A stretch of 64,000 bases of DNA from Sipunculus nudus. Lineage: Eukaryota > Annelida > Sipuncula > Golfingiida > Sipunculidae. Every line of letters begins with the position of its first letter. Position 1 is the stretch's first letter. Location: the NCBI GenBank assembly GCA_026874595.1, contig CM049316.1, forward strand, positions 72,321,176 to 72,385,175, read 5' to 3'. Of the stretch, positions 26,164-37,502 are shown in pieces. The position numbers were made by a program, and so were the translations under genes. The notes under the pieces are model-generated. The model had not been told where the DNA came from, ran no database searches, and worked only from the letters and a program-made list of their open reading frames with translations.

Positions 26164-26239
26164 GGTTCACTCAATGGGAATCGAACCTTTGACCTCTGAT
26201 TTCCGGTCGGATGCTCTACCGCTGAGCTTTCAGAGAACC
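26164..26239 (-). pseudogene. tRNA-like pseudogene or SINE head
   Basis: The minus strand reads as a tRNA. The acceptor strand GGTTCTC faces GTGAACC (6 of 7 pairs). The D-arm is GCTCAGCGGTAGAGC, the anticodon stem is imperfect with loop CCGGAAA, and box B is GGTTCGATTCC. Position 33 of the loop is C instead of the invariant U, and the T stem has two mismatches, so it is not a good functional tRNA. A (TA)n array follows immediately on the plus strand. Confidence 0.6.
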
Positions 26240-26241
26240 CC

Positions 26242-26244
<3 letters not shown>

Positions 26245-26301
<57 letters not shown>
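26245..26301. repeat. (TA)n microsatellite
   Basis: About 28 TA units next to the tRNA-like sequence. Confidence 0.95.
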
Positions 26302-26304
<3 letters not shown>

Positions 26305-27202
26305 TATTCATATTCCCGTTTAATTTAATATCGTATTTGTCAACCGATTACTTTCATTTAAGCGGGCTATCCAAATTTATGGTTGTGGCGTTCGATATAA
26401 TCCTATGAATTTCCATCCGAAGGCTTGCGTGTGTTTCTCGTATTGTTCAGATGGTTCTGAATAATCTGTTTCGGAATTTTCATTTAATGATGTTTTAATT
26501 CATTTGTTTATATATTTTATTTATTTATAATATCTACAACTTCTATGGAAAAATATACAGTATATTCGCCTTTTTATTCATTTATTATTGATATAACACG
26601 ATCTCACTGCCAATGGCTGACAGCTTACCGATCACGTGAATATATAAAATGTTGTCAAGGTTTAATACGATTCCTCGGAGATTTTCGTTATCATAACACA
26701 TTTTATTTGTTTCAACTCAAGAAACAGAGAATTACTGTGCATTCACTGGTTCGTGTATGTTATATAAAAAAGCGATGCTGCAAAATGGCTGATAGCTTAA
26801 CGATCACGTGAATGTGTCAAAGGTCACGAAGTTTAGCAATATTCCTAACAGATTATGATTTTTATAACAGGTTTTGTCTTCTTTTTTTATAACTTTAAAA
26901 ATACTTTATTCACGTTTACCGTGGTGTACGTGGTCTTATAAAAACACATTCCTGGAAAACGTCATCCTTCAACCAGAGATCGTTCATACTCAAAACCATT
27001 CTACGATCATACGCAGTGTGCATGCCTGGCTGCATACCGATCACGGGAATGTGTCAAAGGTCAGTAAGGTGAGAGGCCACATAAGGCAGCAAAATACAGA
27101 TTCATACTTCAAATAAACTATAAAAAACGAATCGATGTTGTTTTCCTTATGGCTTTTATTAAGAATTATAAAACATTTTCACCCGTTTACCGTACACGTA
27201 AT

Positions 27203-28712
27203 CAGAGTTGGGTCCAAAAGTACTCGTACTCATAGTACTCGTACTCATGAGTACTTCTTTGAGTACTCAGTGCTCGTATTTGAGTACTTTTTTAAAAATC
27301 ACAAAAGTACTCATTCTTGTCCTCGAGTACTTTGAAAGTACTCGGTACTCATATGAGTAGTTCATGAGTACTGTTGGGTATTTCAAATATTTCTAAATAA
27401 ACTTTAATCTCAATTTATTATATTAATAATAGTTTATTATAGAATACTAAAGTAAGATATTATACATAATATATAAAATATATTTAATCATATTTAATAG
27501 TACTTAAAGTAATCCATCTGTTACTATAACTGAAACTATTACAGCATTTTAGCATCGATAACTACTTCTATTACTATTACTAGGCTTCTATTACTAATAC
27601 TATTACTTTTATCTAATATAAAATATAAATAAATTGAACTATTTTATTATTAATACATTCAAGCAATGCATGTGTACATGTGTACAGCATTATATGTTAC
27701 CAGCAAGATAAGTACAACATAGTGTTCAATAAAACATTGAATCAGCAAATTCATACTGAGTTATATTTTAAGAGAAAAAATTCTAATTTTTTAAAGATCC
27801 CAAAATAAAAAAAGTTAAGGTTTGCCACAATTCAATGCATGTAAATATACTCAGAACCTATTCATCATAACATAAACTCAGCAGTGCTCCGGGGCGTGGG
27901 CTAATTAAGCTTGAATTGATTAATATATGAAACTAAATGTGAGTGTGGGTTAAGCAGATTTTCAGTGGGAATTGCAGTCTTTGATAAGCTCTGTACACAG
28001 TCTGTGGCACAACTAAGACACGACTATTGACTGTCAACTGATTGACCCATGAACAGCTATGACTATCAGACCATACACCCAGTAGCTACTACAACATAGG
28101 CTGCAGCATCACATTCTACTATCAGCTGACAATAACTTGCCCAACATACTGTGTACGCTCACAAAGGATTTCACCAATATTTAATGACCAAGCCAACGTA
28201 ATGAATCAACAATGTGAACCAGGGGTCAGCCTCAAGCCAAAGCCTTCTATTCAGTGCCCACTGAACCATGAAACCACCCAGCATTAACTAATCACACTAC
28301 GCTGGGCCTTAATTGTGCTCTATCAAACTAATCAAACAAACACTCAATTTATTAGATGTGTTAGCTTAGGGTTGTTATAGAAAATAGTTATTATTCTATT
28401 ACTTGAGATACTATAACCATTACTAGTACAAATTTTTCTATCAATAGAAAAAATTACTCTTATTAACTTTGAAAACCTGTGATATTCTATTTATATTACG
28501 CATTACTGTCGCCTCATTCCTTGTTGTAATATGCCAATGACGTAACTATTGTTAATACTCATAAATTATAACACATGATGAATGACATGGTCAGTCTGTC
28601 AGATATGTTGTTTTGTACTATTTTCACATATAACGGTTGTCATTAAATACCTTCATTAGGCTACAACCACATATTATTCATAAGTTGATATTATATAAAT
28701 AATAACATATGG

Positions 28713-28756
<44 letters not shown>

Positions 28757-29590
28757 ATTGTTATCATTGTTATTGTTATATGATTACTTATGGTTAACAT
28801 ATGGTTATATGCTTTATACAATGTCAGTAAGATTTCCTTTAACAATAAAACTTTTATATATTAACTTTTATATTACTTTTTATGTTGTAGTTTCTGAACA
28901 TTCTCACCACTATTTTGAATTATACAATAATATAATTATTAATAATTATAATATAATATTAATACAATAATACAATATTAAGTAAATTGTATATCTTGTC
29001 CTGGCTAAGAAATATGTTTTTCAGAATATACGAGACTAGATGTTTTTTTTCAATGCAAACCGTCTACTTTAATAAGTTAATGGTTTGACATATTTCAACT
29101 GTATATGGCCTGTTTATATGCCCTAGAGTTTGCATTTCGCTTCAGTATTTTGATTAAGCGTAACACAACATTGTATATATTTTTATTTTGTACTGGGTTT
29201 TCATTAATAAAAAATACGTTTAACTCTCTGAGAATTTATTTAATTTAATAACATCATTAAACAAGTTTGGTTACAAAAAGTACTCATTAAAGTACTCATG
29301 AGTACATTTTGAGTATTCGGTACTCGTACTGTAGTACTTTTGAAAAAAGTGCAAAATATATGTATAACATATTATAACAAAAATATACATATAAATATAT
29401 AAATTAGAAATCGACGATAAATTATAAATATGATATAAAATTAAATACTTTAGTACTCCAGAGGAATAACATCCGACTCAAGTAATCCTGAACAAGTTGA
29501 GGGTATAAATGCCCATCGGTTTACTAAATATACTAAATATATAAAAATGGTGTTTGATACATCTCAATACAGATAGAAAACCCAACACTG
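27203..29590. mobile_element. Putative hAT-like non-autonomous element rich in GAGTAC/GTACTC
   Basis: The left end CAGAGTTGGGT (27,203) and the right end ACCCAACACTG (29,580-29,590) are inverted copies with one mismatch, in the CAGNGTTGGG style of hAT ends. The left 170 bp and a block at 29,277-29,345 are packed with GTACTC and GAGTAC motifs in both orientations. The interior is very AT-rich, with a (TTA)n array at 28,716-28,756, and has no transposase frame. The 8-bp flanks (CACGTAAT and AGCGTTTT) do not match, so the right boundary could be wrong or the copy old. Confidence 0.4.
28716..28756. repeat. (TTA)n microsatellite
   Basis: About 13 ATT/TTA units within the putative hAT-like element. 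Confidence 0.9.
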
Positions 29591-29969
29591 AGCGTTTTTA
29601 ATCTTAGACTAGAAAATAGGAACCCGTTGGGCTCCCTAGCGACATTTTGCAGGCGATACAGAGACAATTATTTGTGTTGTTTATGTGATGTGATATGCTG
29701 CTGCCGGGAATACAATTTTATGTAAGCTGGTGGAAGGGCCACATTGGTGTGCTTCCTATAAGTTAAGGGGATGTGACTGACGGTAATAGCAAAATGTCAT
29801 GGCCCGTTTCTTTGGAAGTACGAGGACAAACAGACAGAACAATTTGGGTATTATATAGATAACATACTTAGATCGTTTCGGGGTGTGATTTACACTTCGC
29901 ATAACGTACATGTGTCATACGTAGTGTGATCGGGATATCATGTTTGACCATATACATACACAGGAGCAC

Positions 29970-30124
29970 TAGAAACTTGGAATCCATTCTCAGTAAGAAT
30001 TACCTTTACTCGAGTATACTAACTTTTTTCTATATATTTCGTTTTTTTTTCTAGAAACGTGGAACCCATTCTCAGTAAGAATTACCTGTACTCGAGTATA
30101 CTAACTTTTCTATATATTCGTTTT
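29970..30124. repeat. 82-bp tandem duplication
   Basis: Two copies, starting at 29,971 and 30,053. They share AGAAAC, GGAA, CCATTCTCAGTAAGAATTAC and CTCGAGTATACTAACTTTT, each ending in a T-rich run. Confidence 0.9.
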
Positions 30125-31740
30125 TTTTTTATATTTTCATTTTATTTTGTTTAGAATAAAAAAAAAAACTTCCGGAAAGATATGTAATTAACTTTATATG
30201 TACATTGGCACTGCGCGTAACGGTCTTCTCCTTTGTCGGGCTCAGCAAGCCAAAGGTTAGGAATTTTGCGTTAAATGTAACTCGATACATGCCAGGGACA
30301 CTGAAAGAATCTAGCCGTGACAACCCGACTCAGTACGCAATGATAATTAGGCTGGTTAGCCTACTTGAGTCATGACACAAGTATTATCGAGAAATGTATC
30401 ACAGTGGTCTTGCATCATGTTTCATTTATATTGAGTCAAACTGCCCATAATATCAACATTAGGCTACGAATGATGCATTAACACAAGAGTATACATGTGA
30501 ACTCACAATCCCAACTGACACTGTACTATGGTAACCGGTCATTTCTTGTATCGCCTACAAAAAAACCTTTGCGAGCCATGCCTGTATATATATGGTCAGA
30601 AATTAAAAAAAATATGAGGAGGGATTTCCAAATATGCTGCGTTAAAACCTATCTTTTCACGCTCGTTTTTAGTGTAGTAAGAATTTTGTAAGTATTTTTA
30701 AAAAATGTAAATGACCAGTCTGGTTTATGTCATTTGACAGTATACCTGATGGCCTAGAGGCGTTGTCAGAAACGACCTGATTGTAAAGACACTTTGACAG
30801 CCAGTGATTGGTCGTAATGTCAGAGGGTCGTTATGCCGCTAGAAAGAAACTCGCAATAAAAGACACTGAATTATTGTTTGCATGCATCGTTTGAGTAACA
30901 ACAAATACGATTTTTCTTTGCTAATACAGCAGACCCGAGCGATTATTTTCAGCAAAATAGATGTCGCTAATTCTTAGGATTTTTTTTATAGCCAAGTAAT
31001 AAATCGAATCAGCAGGAAAAATAAAACTGCCTGGTACTTACGCAATGACGAAATCGTCCGTTACGTTGGACATTCAGTTCGCAGGAAAAAGCGTGCTCTT
31101 CCATTGTTATAATTTGACTTATCCTCATCACGATAAAAGTCTTAAGCCTAGGCGAAGAAATAATGGAACCTGTACCGACATGTTTTTTTTTTTTTTATAT
31201 ATGCAGTAGCCCACGCGCCATCAGCAAAATAAGGGGACAATACTGTACCCTAAGGCGGAAATTATTAGAACTATTCCAGGAACGTTTAAAACAAATGAAT
31301 TTATTTATATTGTAAATCCGTTATTACCGGGGTTCGCATTTACCCAAAAGTAAAACATTTTTCATCCAACCCAATTTGTAATACCTAAGTAAAAGGCATC
31401 AAGTTTTACTCAGAATTTACCCCTGTTTTACCCGTGTTTTACCCTAGTTTTAGCCAGGGTTTTACCCGGTGAATTATCAAAATGTCCAAATGTGTATCTA
31501 CTTTTATCATACATTAGGATCGTACTTTAGTTTCTGCCTGGTTGGTAAGCAGTAGTTATAAACATGTAAACGGCATCCCAATCTAGAAGCCGAGTTTTTC
31601 CAGTCACACTCGAATTCTTGTTTCGCTAAGCACAAATCATCACTTATCAACAGGGTGGGTCATAGCCATGTACCACTTAGACTTGAACTCGTATTATGCT
31701 TAACGTACAAAATATGCTGAGCAAATCACTTATTATTTTG
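30125..31740. other. Intergenic stretch, no gene recognised
   Basis: Short open frames at 30,129-30,323 and 30,497-30,691 match nothing I know. No tandem or inverted repeat stands out. Confidence 0.45.
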
Positions 31741-32140
31741 AATTAAGAAGCCATTAACTACTCACCTATAAACTCATAATAGGCTGTCCAGAGCATATCA
31801 TCAACTAATGGGATTTAGGGAGCCATTAACTACTCACCTATAGACTCATACTAGGCTGTCCAGAGCATATCATCAAGTTTTAGGCTTTAGGAAGCCATGA
31901 ACCACTCACCTATAAACTAATACTAGGCTGTCATGAGCATATCATCAAGTATTGGGCTTTAGGAAGCCTTTAACCACTCACCTATAAACTCATACTAGGC
32001 TGTCATGAGCATATCATCAAGTATTGGGCTTTAGGAAGCCATTAACTACTCACATATAAACTCATATTAGGCTGTTCAGAGCATATAATCAAGTATTGAG
32101 ATTAAGGAAGCCATGGAACCCAAGCTGGGCTGTGCAGAGC
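31741..32140. repeat. 72-bp tandem repeat
   Basis: The motif AGCC(A/T)TTAAC and its variants recur at 31,749, 31,821, 31,893, 31,965, 32,037 and 32,109, exactly 72 bp apart. Each unit also carries TATAAACTCATACTAGGCTG and GAGCATATCATCAAG variants. There are about five and a half copies, the last one decayed. The period is a multiple of three but stops break all frames. Confidence 0.95.
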
Positions 32141-32228
32141 ATGCTATTCAATAGATTAAGTTCTAAATATGTGCACTTTTGACTATTAAATGTGTCAATG
32201 TGACCATAAAATATGAACTGCTTGCATA

Positions 32229-32231
<3 letters not shown>

Positions 32232-32280
<49 letters not shown>
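32232..32280. repeat. (TA)n microsatellite
   Basis: About 24 TA units between the 72-bp array and the pogo/Tigger debris. Confidence 0.95.
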
Positions 32281-32284
<4 letters not shown>

Positions 32285-32299
32285 ATTATATATTTAAAT

Positions 32300-32462
32300 A
32301 CTGGGGAACCTCTCCTTAAGGGCCCATCTGTATTGCAGGCACCTCCCATTTACGGCCATCCACGGGCAGTCCCTTTAAAATTTACTCTTTATTGTCATAC
32401 ATTTATTTCCTCAATTACGGACACCTCTCTACTCTGAATTACGGACAGTTATTGAGGAATTG
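32300..32462 (+). mobile_element. Probable terminal region of a pogo/Tigger-like DNA transposon
   Basis: The phrases GGGGAACCTCTCCTTAAGGG, ATTTACGGCCA, ATTACGGACACCTCTCTACT and AATTACGGACAG resemble the repeated ACCTCT...ATTACGGACAC ends of Tigger/pogo elements. A transposase fragment of the same family follows at 33,035. I could not find the matching inverted end. Confidence 0.4.
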
Positions 32463-33034
32463 AACTGTCAAATCACCTCTGTATTACTTGCAGAGCGACA
32501 GCCGATCCTAGGGCAAACGCGAAAACTCCGCGGTTCTTTTATCTTAAGCCAGCCGATCAACTGTTTGAAGTTTGTGTCGTGTGCGTAGCCATCAAATGTT
32601 CTTAGTGGTTTCAAACATATGGCCCTAGGTGTGCTGGGATGATACCGTTTGGATACTCTAGGTGTGAAAATTACTAGCGTATTTGTCCTCTCTGTGGCTA
32701 CGTTTGTTTTCTTGGATCTTTATTAGTTTCTGTATAGTGTCTATGACAAAACAGGTGGTCCGCCTGATGGCTTACTGTATTGATCAGCAAAATTTAAACT
32801 GAGCAAATCTTATGAGCGGACCTGCAAATTCAGTGATGGGTTGAAAAAAATAACATTCAGTTCACCATTGCATGAGGAATGCCTCATTCAAACTCGATAG
32901 AACTGCTTTCTAATTGCTCTCGAATCGTTGTCAGACCGGGGAAAACTTTATTGTTGATTTATGCAGCTGAGTTGTTGTTCTGTTATCACTCTTATTATTG
33001 TTGGATTATTATCTGATTTGTACATCGGTGCTTG

Positions 33035-33207
33035 TAAAAACACAGACAGGGCAGAATGTTCAGAACAAGGTCGACATTCTGCAAAAGTTTGCCGAGAATG
33101 CGAAGTGTAAACGCAAACGCCTGTGTGTGTGCACGCCCAATGTGAACAGTAGAACGCTTGTGTGGAAATGGTTCCAGAAGGTTTGCGGCTCGAGCGAAAA
33201 TAATTGA
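33035..33207 (+). pseudogene. pogo/Tigger transposase fragment (CENP-B-like HTH linker)
   Basis: The open frame 32,998-33,207 contains NKVDILQKFAENAKCKRKRL followed by a stretch ending LVWKWFQKV. This matches the pattern of pogo/Tigger transposases between the N-terminal helix-turn-helix and the CENP-B-type DNA-binding domain (NKxxILxKF...KRKRLRV...ALLxWFQ). A stop follows 8 residues later, and no DDE catalytic region is seen. It is a decayed fragment. The identification rests on recalled family patterns, with no alignment. Confidence 0.55.
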
Positions 33208-33379
33208 TTAATAATTTAAAATAATGTATTAATATAAATGTTTGAATTAAATGCGTTAGTAGTTGTAATACAAATTTTGAAATTAAATATATCTGTTTAA
33301 GTCTATACCATTAAGTGCTGTTTAACCGTTTTCTTTTCTTGCATAATTAACCTGGACTTTACAATTTGAATATAGTGGA

Positions 33380-33405
33380 ATATATATATATATATATATA
33401 TATTG

Positions 33406-33447
<42 letters not shown>
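33380..33447. repeat. (TA)n microsatellite, interrupted
   Basis: Two TA runs separated by TTGAAA, directly before a block (33,449-33,520: ACCTCGTTGTGTCGAAGTCG, TTACTTCGACATATCTGCAG) that also looks like a DNA-transposon end. Confidence 0.9.
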
Positions 33448-33452
<5 letters not shown>

Positions 33453-34093
33453 CCTCGTTGTGTCGAAGTCGAAGGGACTGGAGAATTTACTTCGACATAT
33501 CTGCAGGTCGAGACAACCGATGATCATTTTATCCAACCTTCTTCAGCCTTAATTATTATCGATAAATACTGCTCATTTGCAGGGCCTACATTTTATAATT
33601 TTATTAAATGTTTGCCTAAAGAACAACACAAATTTATAATAAATTTATTTATAAATAATAAAATTGCACATAAATGCCCCCATAAATAGGATCAGGTCAA
33701 TGCAAAAAGTGAAATATGATTACGTGCATGTACTTAAGCACACAGAACATCAAACTAGACGACCTTAGGTCGAACGCTTGCCGGAAATTGAAATGATGGA
33801 CTGACGGCCAGATGGAAGATACTGTCGGTTTTCTATCAATGGAATGATTCTCAGGGCCATTGCAGAGAAGTTGTGCCCCGTAGAAAGACATATCAGACAA
33901 AAGAAAAAGCAGACAGACAAACTGACAACAAATATCAGACAGACATACTGACAATGCGAGACAAGTTTGACACAAGATGTCTTACCTGGTTATGGAGGAG
34001 GGCAAGGAGAAGGAAATAAGTTATAATTTATGTAATTGCGGTTTGTAGTTTTGGAGATATGGCAAAATAATATTTTAATGGGGATGTTCGACT

Positions 34094-34110
34094 GCAGCGC
34101 CATCTAGCGG
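34094..34110 (-). promoter_or_regulatory. CTCF-like motif
   Basis: The minus strand reads CCGCTAGATGGCGCTGC, a good match to the CTCF core of the CTAGATGGCGC type. It lies about 750 bp past the GPCR stop codon. Motif match by eye only. Confidence 0.35.
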
Positions 34111-34553
34111 ACATATCCTGAAGACGAGAAATGAGTTTCGTGATATTAGTTTACGACAGTAGTTTGAGAGCTTGGGAACTGTTTTATATGCATACATTCA
34201 TGGCCACAAGTATAAAATTTCTGGACATTTCCTCTATTGACTTAATAATTTTATTATTTTTTTTTTTCATTTAAATTGATGACACGTACGTGGATTTTAT
34301 TTTCTTGTACATTAGAACTAAAGCCTTCGCTTTCTTAATTTTCCAATATCTTTTTCTTTAATAAAAGTGTATATATACTTATATATATATACACATATAC
34401 ATCCGGCAGGTTTATATTTCACTTAAAATTTAGAACCAAATGTGATTAAATTGTTCTACTGTTACCAATGTTCATTACAAGCAAGCCTCTTAATGCTTAT
34501 TCTGTGTAAAAGGTGTCTGTTTATCTCCCTGACAAACTGTCTAATCTTTGTAG

Positions 34554-34629
34554 GATACATACGGCACTGTCGTTTCTTCCACCACCAACACCACTACGTG
34601 AAAGAAGTTTGGACATAAAACTAACAATG
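34554..34629 (+). CDS. Candidate coding exon of an unrecognised gene
   Basis: The block lies between acceptor CTAATCTTTGTAG and donor ACAATG|GTATGT. In one phase it is fully open for 25 codons (IHTALSFLPPPTPLRERSLD and five more). It overlaps the likely 3' untranslated region of the GPCR gene on the opposite strand. No similarity is recognised and no partner exon was found. It may be chance. Confidence 0.22.
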
Positions 34630-34653
34630 GTATGTTCACTTAATAATTGTCTC

Positions 34654-34659
34654 TTTATT
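34654..34659 (-). terminator. Possible poly(A) signal of the GPCR gene
   Basis: AATAAA on the minus strand about 200 bp downstream of the GPCR stop codon, a sensible distance for a short 3' UTR. Confidence 0.4.
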
Positions 34660-34859
34660 TCTCATTATTAACTTCCTATATGCTTGCCTATACGCGTTTA
34701 ATATCAGTTCGGTTATGCTTGCGCAGCCGCGTTTGGTCACACTTATAACTCTTGTTCAGAGGCCTATCCAAGTCAAGTCCTTTTACGAATCGCTCTCTTT
34801 AGTTTTCCATTTCAAGTTTGTATATTAGTTTCATGGAGGTGTTTCTTTTTCGCTGCGTT

Positions 34860-36202
34860 TCACCCACTTCGACGAAAAAGAGCCGAAAGACTGGTGCGAA
34901 AAGCAGAGCTTGACAAAGTAAGAATAAAAAAATTCGCCGCTGAGTTTAAATTGCCTAGAGCAGACAGGAGATCAACCATCAACTGGTACAGGTATCGATC
35001 ATTCCACTGCGCAGAAAAGCCTTGATTTAACTTTCCAATAAACATTAGCACAAACACTGGCATATTTGTCACCAAGAATATCAGAGATATCAGTAAAAGT
35101 GACCTCGTAATCTGATGATCGCGACCTCTAGCGGCTGACGTCATCTTGGCCCGCTTACGCTGCATCAAGACCAGCTTGATGAGTATTCCTACGTTTAGAA
35201 AGAATACAAGACCTATTGGTATTATACCGAATGTGATATAATTAAATGTATTGTAACCTTCGTAAAACGCACGCTGTTCCCTGCCGAATTTGGACTCGAC
35301 CAGCATCACCTTGGATCTTCCAGTTACTGGGTCAACAACTGCACGTCCCTCAGTCCTAAAGCTGGTGACGAAATAGAAAGTGGAGATGACGATGGCGAAA
35401 GCAGTGATGACGATAACAGGCCTGCGTGTTAAAAAGGCTTGTTTAACGTAAAACGGAAAGAAAACCGCCAGGAATCTCTCAGCACTCAACAGTACTGTAA
35501 ATCCTGAGGAGATACGATTCAACGCTCCATGTAGGAACATCCATTGATATGAGTATGCGTACACGTTGAAGTCTCGGACAGATTCGTAGCCCAAATCTTC
35601 TAGCACCACACCGATAGTCAAGTATACACCAAGGAGGTTATACGCCGCATCCGACACAGCCAGGGCTCTCAGGTAGGAGGTGCTGCTGCCGGATGACGTC
35701 ATAGCTCCCAGCGCATGCGCTGTGATGCAGTTACATGCAAACCCAACAACCGCAAAGATCGGTGTGAACCCCCAGATTATAACCTTCCTGGCAAGATGAT
35801 AAGTTTCTCTGTCTATTATTCCTGTGACGTCTTTCTCTTTCTGTGAAGGACCATCGGTTGACGCGTCATAAGATGTGGTCGTCTGATCTACAAAACTTAC
35901 ATTGTTGATCACTGTATTGTTTATTGGACGCTCAATTACGATGACTCCTGATCCTTCAGTAATGTTTTATATCGTAATTGTAATATTATGAACTGTGAAT
36001 TCATTTCTAATGTATATGTCAACACTGTTTCTGACTGTTCCACCATTGTCCCTGGCTGTGTTCGTAGTACCGGTATCCGTGTCCTCAGCACTGTTGGCGG
36101 TGTGACTGCCTCTGCCTGCATCATTTCGTATTGTGGCTGTAGTACCATCAGTCATATCGGTCGAACCTTTCCCTGATGTCTTTATTTTGTATATACTCTC
36201 AT
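34860..36202 (-). CDS. Rhodopsin-family (class A) GPCR, main exon, with an in-frame TAA in the ectodomain
   Basis: The last 350 codons (35,912-34,860) encode seven hydrophobic helices, counted from 35,912: TM1 about 44-69, TM2 81-104, TM3 124-152, TM4 163-184, TM5 222-250, TM6 269-294, TM7 308-332. Class A marks seen: N in GFACN (TM1), D in LAVSDAA (TM2), ERF in place of DRY, P in TM5 (IIPIG) and TM6 (NMPVF), and NSAAN in place of NPxxY. Only two Cys occur, both in TM1, so the usual TM3-ECL2 disulfide is absent. The codon at 35,912 is GTG, and no ATG precedes TM1. The same frame is open upstream to a strong acceptor (TGTCTTTTATTTAG, exon start 36,202) except for one TAA at 35,969-35,967. On both sides of that stop are sequons (NIT, NIT, NNT, NVS). 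The acceptor phase matches the signal-peptide exon at 37.5 kb. Ligand unknown; it resembles invertebrate orphan or peptide receptors. It may be a pseudogene. Confidence 0.85.
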
Positions 36203-37502
36203 CTAAATAAAAGACACATACAAATATATGCTTCGAACAGCAGTATATGTAATCGGCGGGGGTAATCATATCCAAATTTGAAGAGGTATAAAATATTTAA
36301 GAACAGACTTGATCTAATATGTTGTATGAATATTCACAAATCGATTCATTTTCATACAAGTAAGGCTTTTTTAAATCTAAATTCCGTAGTTTTGTAATGC
36401 ATGAGACTGCAGGCTGATATGCAGTGCGATATCTCTTGCAATGTCGAGTACACCTTTTAAGGACCACAAGGACCTTTGACTCGGACTTGTAGTCGGACTC
36501 GGAGGTAAGGACTCGGGAAATCAGGCCGAGTCCGTCAAGTGTCGAGTTAAAAAAACTGTCAAATACTATATTGCGATGGTATATATAGGTCAACTTCTTA
36601 CAAAATATTGCAACAAATAAGATTATACATTCCAATATTTTGCCTTTCAACAAGGGCTGAACTGAAAATTAAATAAAAAGGTCACTTGTTAACTGACTTT
36701 AAATATGCATGATTATCTCAAATATCTCAAACTTTGACTCGGACTCGAGTGGCCTGGACTCGGTCGTGCACTCGGACTCGGAAGCTGTACATACTACTAC
36801 ATCACTGGAACTTATCATAAGGAAATGGTCGTTTATTTAGGAAAATGAGATTCTTTGTAATAAAACACCCTCAAAAATATTACAAAAAGGGTTATGTGCC
36901 TTTCGTTAAAATCCAAAGAGCAATGCCTTTGGAAAAAAACAGATTTCGTTTGTCCAGGTCAAATATTCCAAATTTATTTTGCAATGTCTTGTTTTACTCT
37001 TCTGCATTAATACATTTTATAATGGACCAAAACCTTCCATCGCATGCAACGATAGCGTCTAAATCTCTTTTCAATAGGGATGGATAATGCTTCTATTACC
37101 TATTTGCAATACACTGTGATATACGACAGCGTCCTGCGACATGTATTGCTCCGTTGGAGGTTAGTAGGACCATGAAGGTCTTCATTTAGAGTCCTGCAAT
37201 GCGGTATGTATATCAATTTGGATTTTGCAAGTCAATTACTTGTACGGTTCTTTAAACAATGTGTACTAACGAAATTCCAAAATCGCTGTCTTGAGGACTA
37301 CTGGATTCGTGATGGGTCTGAGTAGGCTTAATGTATTCTGAAAATATAATGCCTTATTTATTTTTATTTATACTTAGCTGAAATATATTTGAAATGGGTC
37401 AGATATTAGTTTCTATGTCTAGTTTTAATAAAATTTTCCCTTATACAAAACCCAAAATAATAATACCAGTAAAATGAACCTTTATCTCCTAGCTTGTCTC
37501 AC
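36203..37502 (-). other. Predicted 1.3-kb intron of the GPCR gene
   Basis: GT-AG intron in matching phase 1. It contains a hAT-like/MITE-like element (36,422-36,807). Confidence 0.45.
36422..36807. mobile_element. Putative hAT-like MITE, GACTCGGACTCG-rich
   Basis: The right end CATCACTG (minus strand CAGTGATGTAGTAG) and the left end CAGTGCGATATC are loosely inverted. Both subterminal regions carry multiple GACTCGG and CGAGTCC motifs. There is no coding sequence in 390 bp. No convincing target-site duplication is seen, so the ends are approximate. Confidence 0.45.

Noticed and set aside
35936-36148. 70-codon frame overlapping the receptor ectodomain in another phase
   Set aside because: The phase does not match the signal-peptide exon or the seven-helix frame, and the frame joined to both is the better explanation.
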